Source: an uncultured Oscillospiraceae bacterium
GTDB taxonomy: Bacteria; Bacillota; Clostridia; Oscillospirales; Oscillospiraceae
Length of the DNA: 64,000 bases
Assembly: GCA_905233385.1 (NCBI GenBank)
Contig: CAJOEH010000009.1
Coordinates: forward strand, 1-64,000
Direction: 5' to 3'
Shown: one piece after another, positions 60,252 to 64,000 of the stretch
How the letters are laid out: every line of letters starts with the position of its first letter
How positions within the stretch are numbered: position 1 is the stretch's first letter
The notes under the pieces: generated by a model
Told to the model about the DNA's origin: nothing
The model's input: only the letters and a program-made list of their open reading frames with translations
Databases searched by the model: none
Program-made: the position numbers and the translations under genes

Positions 60252-60797
60252 ATGAAAACCTTACTGCATATCTGCTGCGCGCCGTGCGCGAACCAGTGCA
60301 TCGACGTCCTGCGCGCCGACGGCTTTGAACTGACCGGCTTCTGGTACAATCCGAACATCCACCCGTTTACCGAATACCGCAGCCGCCGCAACTGCCTGCG
60401 CGAGTACGCGCAGACGGTGGCGCTGCCGCTTTTGGAGCGGGACGACTACGGCCTGCGGCCGTTCGTGCGCGAGGTCGCGGCGGACATCGAAGGCCGCTGC
60501 GTCAAGTGCTACGAAATGCGCCTTTTCGCCGCCGCGCAGACGGCGAAGGACGGCGGCTTCGACAGCTTCACCTCTTCCCTGTTCATCAGTCCCTACCAGA
60601 ATCACGAACTCTTGCGCGAGGTCGCAGAACGCGCGGCGAAGGAGGTCGGCGTCGATTTCCTGTACCGCGATTTCCGCCCCTATTTCCGCGCCGGACAGGA
60701 GCGCGCGCGGGAGCTCGGCATGTATATCCAGAAGTACTGCGGCTGCGTCTTCTCCGAGGAGGAGCGCTACCTCAAGCCGGGCAAACGGATACCGTAG
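60252..60797 (+). CDS. queH: Epoxyqueuosine reductase QueH
   Basis: 181 residues from ATG 60252; AAAGGAA lies 7 bp upstream, so the ATG at 60246 is less likely. Cysteine-rich iron-sulfur motif HICCAPCANQC at the N-terminus and RCVKCYEMR near residue 85, then SLFISPYQNHELL and YCGCVFSEEERY, typical of DUF208/QueH. Last step of queuosine synthesis in tRNA, the non-B12 route. Other que genes are not in the window. Confidence 0.95.
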   Translation: MKTLLHICCAPCANQCIDVLRADGFELTGFWYNPNIHPFTEYRSRRNCLREYAQTVALPLLERDDYGLRPFVREVAADIEGRCVKCYEMRLFAAAQTAKDGGFDSFTSSLFISPYQNHELLREVAERAAKEVGVDFLYRDFRPYFRAGQERARELGMYIQKYCGCVFSEEERYLKPGKRIP

Positions 60798-60927
60798 GGA
60801 GGCGTCCCCTGACGCCTCCGTGCGGCAATTAATGCGTATCTCATTATTTCCGGAGGCATGTGGGCATGCCTCCCTACGGGTTGCGATCTTTCCACGACGC
60901 GTAGGGAACGGCCTGTGTGCCGTTCCG
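60794..60927. repeat. Three family B palindromic repeats
   Basis: GTAGGGAGGCGTCCCCTGAC (60794-60820), an inverted copy CGGAGGCATGTGGGCATGCC (60851-60878) ending TCCCTAC, and GTAGGGAACGGCCTGTGTGC (60901-60927). TAGGG heads are constant, hairpin arms vary. Confidence 0.8.
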
Positions 60928-60937
60928 AAAAGCAAAA

Positions 60938-60966
60938 ACGGGCGCCCGATGGCCGCCCGTTTTTTC
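60938..60966 (+). terminator. Terminator after queH
   Basis: ACGGGCG-CCCGATGG-CCGCCCGTTTTTTC. Confidence 0.8.
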
Positions 60967-60977
60967 TTCGGGGAAAG

Positions 60978-61058
60978 CAGTGAAGTTCGGCTGCGCCGAG
61001 TGAAATTGCGCCGAAGGCGCAGTGAAATTTCGCGTGCGCAGAGCGCACGGAGTGAAAA
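60978..61058. repeat. Family D hairpin array (AGTGAAAT spacers)
   Basis: CGGC-TGC-GCCG, TGCGCC-GAA-GGCGCA and GCGTGCGC-AGA-GCGCACG separated by AGTGAA(AT), the reverse complement of the ATTTCAC(T) spacer at 40.8 kb. Confidence 0.75.
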
Positions 61059-61062
61059 AATG

Positions 61063-61100
61063 ATCCCTGTCCGCCTGTTGGCGGACAGGGACGTTTTTTT
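61063..61100. terminator. Bidirectional terminator at the end of the phage operon
   Basis: TCCCTGTCCGCC-TGTT-GGCGGACAGGGA, with T-runs on both sides; the minus-strand phage operon ends here. Confidence 0.85.
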
Positions 61101-61449
61101 AATCCGGCGGAAGCTCGATGAAAGTCAGCTTGTAGCGCAGGAGATTCTCTCCCGGGCCTTCCGTGACCTCCATCTCGCTCAGCAGGGCGGTCGCGGGATC
61201 CCATTGGGGATGGCGCAGCGTTGCGGGGTTGCCCGCGATATGGAGGGTCGCGAGGGCGCGGACGCTCTGATAGGCGCCGCTTCCGTAGAAGACGCCCTCG
61301 CACTCGAAGGTGCGGCCCAGCCGCGCGACGTTGCTGACCGTCCACAGGCCGTTGCCTCCAGCCGCCACCGTGACCTTTCGCGTGAACTTCATGCGGAAGA
61401 TCTCAGGGTCGTTCGGCCAGACGAAGGTTCCGAACTGCACCTCAGCCAC
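61099..61449 (-). CDS. Phage tail-region protein
   Basis: 116 residues, first (most downstream) gene of the minus-strand operon. VQFGTFVWPNDPEIFRMKF and VFYGSGAYQSVRALATLHIA; beta-rich. Resembles small tail or baseplate proteins by position and size only. Overlaps the upstream neighbour by 8 bp. Confidence 0.65.
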   Translation of the reverse strand: MAEVQFGTFVWPNDPEIFRMKFTRKVTVAAGGNGLWTVSNVARLGRTFECEGVFYGSGAYQSVRALATLHIAGNPATLRHPQWDPATALLSEMEVTEGPGENLLRYKLTFIELPPD

Positions 61450-61840
61450 CTCCTCCCGCCGCGGTGCTGCGGTCGAGGGCCATCAGCTCCGCTTCCTCGA
61501 TCATACAGGAGCCAGCCTCGCTGTGCACGGTGACGGAGGTGAACTCGCAGCCGGTGAAGTTGACTGTCTGACGCTGCCCGACGATCGAAAGAGTGAAATT
61601 GTGCAGGCCGTAGGGCGAAAAGCCGTCGGACACGAGGAGGTTGTCGAGCAGGACGCGGTTGAGCTGTACCCGGTAGCGCACGGAGCCGGGGTGCAGGCCG
61701 GCGGGGAGGTTGCTCCCGCGGGCGGCGGCCGCCGTCACCTCGACGGTCATCTTCTCGCGGAAGTCATGCACCAGACCGACGGGCGAACCGTTGATCATCA
61801 GCGACAGGGTCGGCACGCTCGGAGCGGCAAGATAAGCCAT
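61442..61840 (-). CDS. Phage tail protein (tube-like candidate)
   Basis: 132 residues. LSLMINGSPVGLVHDFREK, FTLSIVGQRQTVNFTGCEF and a Gly-rich tail; beta-sandwich-like. Sits one gene downstream of a minor tail candidate, where phages place the major tail or tube protein. Assignment by order only. Confidence 0.6.
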   Translation of the reverse strand: MAYLAAPSVPTLSLMINGSPVGLVHDFREKMTVEVTAAAARGSNLPAGLHPGSVRYRVQLNRVLLDNLLVSDGFSPYGLHNFTLSIVGQRQTVNFTGCEFTSVTVHSEAGSCMIEEAELMALDRSTAAGGGG

Positions 61841-61851
61841 AGTCGTTCACC

Positions 61852-62277
61852 TCACGTTTCGGAATATCGGAAAATATGCGCCCGGAAGGTCAGGTAGGCG
61901 GTGCAGCGGATGCAGTCCACCTTGGGATCGTAGTGGATATTCCCGACCTTCACGCCCGTCAGGGAATGGTTGGCGACCCCGCCGAGGGCGGCGAGCAGCG
62001 CGTCGTTCATCGTCGTTCTGCAGGGCGCGCCGCCGCTCAGATACGGCGAAAACACGTCGAGGCGGATGACGCTTTCCTCCTGAAAACCGGTGCAGACGCG
62101 GCCCGCGAGATAGCCGATGAAGCTGTCGAGGGCGCTCTGCGTCAGGTGCTGGGACTCCAGACCGACCGCAACCATTGGGGTCTCCAGACGCGGCAGCGGC
62201 ATAAACGGAAATTCCGATACGCAGTGCAGGCCCGCGTTGGTCAGCGTCTCCTGTACCAGCAGTCTCAGGTTGACCAC
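61852..62277 (-). CDS. Phage tail-completion/terminator-like protein
   Basis: 141 residues. Order after two connector genes and before the tail genes fits a tail terminator. VCTGFQEESVIRLDVFSPYL and a Tyr-rich end. Overlaps the upstream gene. No motif is decisive. Confidence 0.55.
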   Translation of the reverse strand: MVNLRLLVQETLTNAGLHCVSEFPFMPLPRLETPMVAVGLESQHLTQSALDSFIGYLAGRVCTGFQEESVIRLDVFSPYLSGGAPCRTTMNDALLAALGGVANHSLTGVKVGNIHYDPKVDCIRCTAYLTFRAHIFRYSET

Positions 62278-62603
62278 GGATCAGTGCCTCCTCCCTCGAC
62301 GCACAGCCCCCAGATGAACAGCCGTTCGTTGCGGAAAACGATCGCGTCGGCGCGGCGCACGATGAAGGTGCGTCCGTCAAAATTGACGAGATCCGCTCTG
62401 CGCACGCCGATCTCGGGCGGCGCGATGAACAGGAACTGGCCGCGCGGGATCTCGCCGCCGGCGCAGAACATGCGTTCCATGTTCTGCCAGCTTTTGGAGG
62501 TGACGAGCTGAAAGAAAATGCGGGTGTTCGTGCTCACGCCGTCGCAGACGAGGGTCGCGTCGGAGCCGTAGTCCTCGATCAGCCGCTTGATGCGCTCCTT
62601 CAT
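62265..62603 (-). CDS. Phage head-tail joining protein candidate
   Basis: 112 residues from ATG 62603, sharing ATGA with the preceding stop. MKERIKRLIEDYGSDATLVC, FVRRADAIVFRNERLFIWGL, typical size of a second adaptor (gpFII or SPP1 gp16-like). The overlapping frame 62265-62804 is a shadow upstream. Confidence 0.6.
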   Translation of the reverse strand: MKERIKRLIEDYGSDATLVCDGVSTNTRIFFQLVTSKSWQNMERMFCAGGEIPRGQFLFIAPPEIGVRRADLVNFDGRTFIVRRADAIVFRNERLFIWGLCVEGGGTDPWST

Positions 62604-62950
62604 CCGCTCACCCCGCGAAAGGCGAACCCGTCCGCGCGCCACGGCGCGATCAGCCGCTCGGCCATCTGCGCGTAAGCGGAGCGATCGTCGCGCAGGCCGA
62701 CCTTGAGCGTGCCGGCGGTGAAGTCGGAGATGTCCGAATCCATCAGCTTCCGCATCGCGGAGACGGAGAGCAGCACGGCGGCGAGGACCAGCGAGTCGTC
62801 GCACTGCGTCGGATCCGCGTCCGGCCGGACCTGCGCGGTGATCTCCTCCTGCACGGCGTCGATGACGGCGGAAAACAGCGCGCCCTGCGCCTGGTTCAGC
62901 GTGCCGATCAGGGGCATGGCGAGGTTCATGATCTGGAGATGCGCGTTCAT
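62600..62950 (-). CDS. Phage head-tail connector-like protein
   Basis: 116 residues immediately after the capsid gene. Mostly helical (AMPLIGTLNQAQGALFSAVI, SLVLAAVLLSVSAMRKLMD), as in gp6/gp15-type head-tail adaptors. Two bases separate it from the capsid gene. Confidence 0.65.
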   Translation of the reverse strand: MNAHLQIMNLAMPLIGTLNQAQGALFSAVIDAVQEEITAQVRPDADPTQCDDSLVLAAVLLSVSAMRKLMDSDISDFTAGTLKVGLRDDRSAYAQMAERLIAPWRADGFAFRGVSG

Positions 62951-62952
62951 GC

Positions 62953-63978
62953 TCAGATTTCCAGCAGGTTGGAGGCTTCGGTGAAGATCTTGCCGAAGCC
63001 GCAGATGGCGGTGATCGCCGCGCGCTCGAGCTGACGGTCGATCAGCTTGTCGTATTCGACGCAGACGTCGCCCGCCTGCACCATTTCCAGCGCGTAGCGG
63101 CGGTCGAGGCCGAAGATCATGCCGGAAGAGACCGCGTTGGTGCAGATCAACTCCGCGCCGAGCGGCGTGCCGATCTTGCCGGTGCCCTGGAAGTTCAGGC
63201 CGGCAGCCGGGTTCTGCATTTCCGGAAGCTTCAGGATCGTCGCCATCGTCGCGGGCGCGACCAGAATGGTGTTCAGCTCATAGGGGTGGAAGACCGTCCA
63301 GAGTTCCACGAGCTGGTCGTAATCCAGCGTGCCGGACGTGCCGCTGAACGGCGCGCTGCCGATGCTGTAGGCCGGCGCGCTGTTGCTGTTGCCGTCGCCG
63401 CATTCGATCACGTCCACCGCGTCCGCGATCTGCATCTGCTGGATATAGCTGCCGATCTGGCGGAGCATGACGGAGAACATATCGAGCTTCTGGAAGCGCA
63501 GCGCCTCATAGGATGCGACCAGCATCCTGCCGCGCTTGCGCAGGGTGATCAGTTTTTCCTTGCTGCGGATCACGGTCTCGGGGATGCTCGCGCCCTCGGA
63601 GACGAAGCGCAGCGCCTTCTCGTCATCCATCGCGTCGGAATAGATGCTGCGGTAATCCATCGCGTCGATGTTGGTGACGGTGGCGACGATGGACGGCAGG
63701 ATATTCTTCTCGTCGATGCCCTGACGGACGACGCGGGAGATGAATTCCGGGAACAGAACGGCGGACTCAAAGGTGGAGAAGAACTTCTCCACGGGGTCGG
63801 ATCCGGCGCCGCGGGCGCGGATGCCGAACCGCTTCAGCTGCCGCTGGAACGCGTCGGTGCCCTCCAGCGCGGTGCCCTGATAAGCTTCGGACGGGTCGAG
63901 GGATTCCAGCACCTGCGAGAAGCTCTTGCCGCTTTCGCGGTACATGCCTTTTTCCAGGCGGATCGATTCATAAGACAT
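62953..63978 (-). CDS. Phage major capsid protein
   Basis: 341 residues with HK97-type features: an N-terminal scaffold-like helix, LFPEFISRVVRQGIDEKNIL and the long central helix region (LKKRGRMLVASYEALRFQ-like), then TPLGAELICTNAVSSGMIFG and EYDKLIDRQLERAAIT near the C-terminus. AGGAGG precedes the ATG. First gene visible of the operon; portal, terminase and protease would lie to the right of the window. Confidence 0.88.
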   Translation of the reverse strand: MSYESIRLEKGMYRESGKSFSQVLESLDPSEAYQGTALEGTDAFQRQLKRFGIRARGAGSDPVEKFFSTFESAVLFPEFISRVVRQGIDEKNILPSIVATVTNIDAMDYRSIYSDAMDDEKALRFVSEGASIPETVIRSKEKLITLRKRGRMLVASYEALRFQKLDMFSVMLRQIGSYIQQMQIADAVDVIECGDGNSNSAPAYSIGSAPFSGTSGTLDYDQLVELWTVFHPYELNTILVAPATMATILKLPEMQNPAAGLNFQGTGKIGTPLGAELICTNAVSSGMIFGLDRRYALEMVQAGDVCVEYDKLIDRQLERAAITAICGFGKIFTEASNLLEI

Positions 63979-64000
63979 AGTGCAACCTCCTTGTATTACA

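Overview
The window looks like a chromosomal segment of an uncultured or gut-type Clostridia bacterium, probably an Oscillospiraceae-like Firmicute. Evidence: strong purine-rich Shine-Dalgarno sites, TTG and GTG starts, a T-box leader upstream of thrS, YabE-like 3D/G5 protein next to ksgA, YitT, ParE/ParC-like topoisomerase, lipoproteins with T/E/P-rich linkers, and many intergenic palindromic repeats of the kind common in high-GC gut Clostridia. No rRNA, CRISPR array or cas gene is visible.

Positions 1-13,430 form a compositionally distinct, visibly lower-GC accessory region. It holds the first ~1,900 residues of a secreted RHS/YD-repeat protein running off the left edge, a translationally coupled XRE regulator and sigma factor, a DUF4367-like membrane protein, a small secreted protein, an ImmA/IrrE peptidase, a zinc-ribbon protein, a sigma region-4-like protein, a ~390-nt highly structured non-coding stretch, a MazF-zinc ribbon protein, an excisionase and a tyrosine integrase. 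It ends exactly at the 3' end of a tRNA-Gln(CUG) gene, the likely attachment site. GC and codon use change abruptly to a high-GC chromosome to the right.

Positions 13.5-61 kb are core and semi-core genes: an ECF sigma/anti-sigma pair; YjjG, KsgA and a 3D cell-wall protein; T-box-controlled thrS; M42 peptidase and a DUF218 protein; uvrB; two nucleoside hydrolases facing an orphan PTS EIIC; psd; GH3; parE-parC-yitT; several lipoproteins; rpiB; gltX with a CAT-like acetyltransferase; cyuA; an HtrA protease; wecB-tagO-trpS; queH. A phage lysis cassette (44.2-45.4 kb) is stranded among these.

From 61.1 kb to the right edge, on the minus strand, is a phage head/tail operon whose most upstream visible gene is a major capsid protein.

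The most unusual material is between genes. Two four-helix-bundle (23S-IVP-like) genes sit in cassettes with repeat boundaries: one between AATGCTC heptamer inverted repeats jammed between psd and a GH3 gene, the other between exact 45-bp direct repeats next to a tRNA-Gly 3'-end fragment and arrays of small hairpins joined by TTTCAC/ACTTCAC spacers. At least four other dispersed palindrome families are present. Together with the structured RNA at 10.8-11.2 kb these are the best candidates for something not well described.
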